Shown here piece by piece: positions 63,513-64,000 of a stretch of 64,000 nucleotides of DNA; position 1 is the first letter of the stretch; each line of letters starts with the position of its first letter. The notes beneath the pieces are model-generated. The model was not told where the DNA came from. It saw only the letters and a list, made by a program, of their open reading frames with translations, and did not search any database. The position numbers and the translations under genes are program-made. The DNA lies in contig NZ_JAIVMG010000015.1 in NCBI RefSeq assembly GCF_020177335.1, forward strand, positions 1 through 64,000, written 5' to 3'. This DNA comes from Stappia indica. GTDB taxonomy: Bacteria; Pseudomonadota; Alphaproteobacteria; Rhizobiales; Stappiaceae.

Positions 63513-64000
63513 TCAGCTCATCACCACGTTGGCGGCCGATTCAGGAAGATCCACCCCGAAGCAGCGCTGATAGAACTCGGCCACCAGGGTCCGCTCCATC
63601 TCGTCGCACTTGTTGAGGAAGGTCACGCGGAAGGCGAAGCCCAGATCGTCGAAGATCTCGGCATTCTCCGCCCAGGTGATCACCGTGCGCGGGCTCATCA
63701 CCGTCGACAGATCGCCGTTGATGAAGGCATTGCGGGTCATGTCGGCGAGCCGCACCATGCGCGAGACCGTCTGCCGGCCTTCCTCGTTCTGGTAGTGCTT
63801 GGCCTTGGCCAGAACGATTTCCACCTCGTTGTCATGGGGCAGATAGTTCAGCGTGGTGACGATCGACCAGCGGTCCATCTGGCCCTGGTTGATCTGCTGG
63901 GTGCCATGATAAAGGCCGGAGGTATCGCCGAGACCGACGGTGTTCGCCGTGGCGAACAGGCGGAAGGCGGGATGGGGACGGATCACCCGGTTCTGGTCGA
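63513..64000 (-). CDS. cobS: Aerobic cobaltochelatase subunit CobS, 5' part missing
   Basis: The C-terminal 161 residues of the AAA+ ATPase of cobaltochelatase. [20 protein letters not shown] carries the sensor region, followed by [35 protein letters not shown] and the lid ending [15 protein letters not shown]. The Walker A and B motifs are beyond the right edge, so the start lies outside the window. It forms hexameric rings with CobT. The gap to cobT is 14 bases. Confidence 0.95.
   Translation of the reverse strand, partial: DQNRVIRPHPAFRLFATANTVGLGDTSGLYHGTQQINQGQMDRWSIVTTLNYLPHDNEVEIVLAKAKHYQNEEGRQTVSRMVRLADMTRNAFINGDLSTVMSPRTVITWAENAEIFDDLGFAFRVTFLNKCDEMERTLVAEFYQRCFGVDLPESAANVVMS

Noticed and set aside
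60664-63570. Open plus-strand frame of 968 codons opposite cobT and the phytase-like gene
   Set aside because: Antisense shadow; the genes on the other strand have clear motifs and operon spacing.

Overview
The window is a gene-dense, high-GC alphaproteobacterial chromosome segment. The gene set points to Hyphomicrobiales (Rhizobiales), perhaps a Stappiaceae-like marine or soil heterotroph: large 180-kDa-type NAD-glutamate dehydrogenase, acetyl-type ArgC, MetX-MetW, the aerobic cobaltochelatase CobS/CobT, a CenR-like regulator, OhrR/Ohr, and the dapF-mtaB-ftsY-ispZ block. I see no phage, transposase, CRISPR array, tRNA or rRNA. The family assignment is inference.

Layout. 1-3 kb: a peptidoglycan glycosyltransferase (cut by the left edge), then divergent oxyR and ahpC-ahpD. 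3-9 kb: farnesyl diphosphate synthase, an AraC regulator overlapping tail-to-tail with a VOC protein, an Fe-S protein coupled to argG, and a gloB-cupin pair. 9-16 kb: a methyltransferase, metX-metW, hisC and prephenate dehydrogenase, then folP-folK across a repeat-filled gap. 16-20 kb: marR-bcr efflux pair and typA with a structured leader. 20-29 kb: MFS carrier coupled to NAD-glutamate dehydrogenase, a second AhpD-like protein, argC-leuD. 29-33 kb: divergent ohrR/ohr, a cyclic-nucleotide-binding protein with a CenR-like regulator, an L,D-transpeptidase and a pirin. 33-37 kb: dapF-mtaB-ftsY-ispZ. 37-46 kb: CoA-ester lyase, EamA and LysE transporters, GNAT, DUF2125, ChaC, and an envelope group (plsC, ydcF, PAP2). 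46-54 kb: class III aminotransferase, nuclease-like protein with M48 lipoprotein, a YeeE/YedE sulfur transporter, and a sensor-exonuclease fusion paired with a response regulator. 54-64 kb: GNAT-MFS pair, gamma-glutamyltransferase, cytochrome c, asd with a Thr/Lys-rich leader peptide, a phytase-like protein, cobT and cobS (cut by the right edge).

How the genes work together. Amino-acid synthesis dominates (argG, argC, metX/W, hisC, tyrA-type, leuD, dapF, asd). Thiol and peroxide defence recurs (oxyR-ahpCD, ohrR-ohr, a CMD protein, gloB, ChaC, GGT). Many same-strand neighbours overlap by four bases (ATGA or GTGA), implying translational coupling.

The signals most worth following are a short leader ORF before asd that ends in ten Thr and two Lys codons within twelve and precedes a stem that covers the asd ribosome binding site; an OxyR without the usual resolving cysteine; a degenerate-histidine-kinase/DnaQ-exonuclease fusion coupled to a response regulator; a terminator-like hairpin in the typA leader; an ATTC-N8-GAAT operator before the YeeE/YedE gene; and a repeat pair bounded by a duplicated palindrome that carries the stop codons of two convergent genes.
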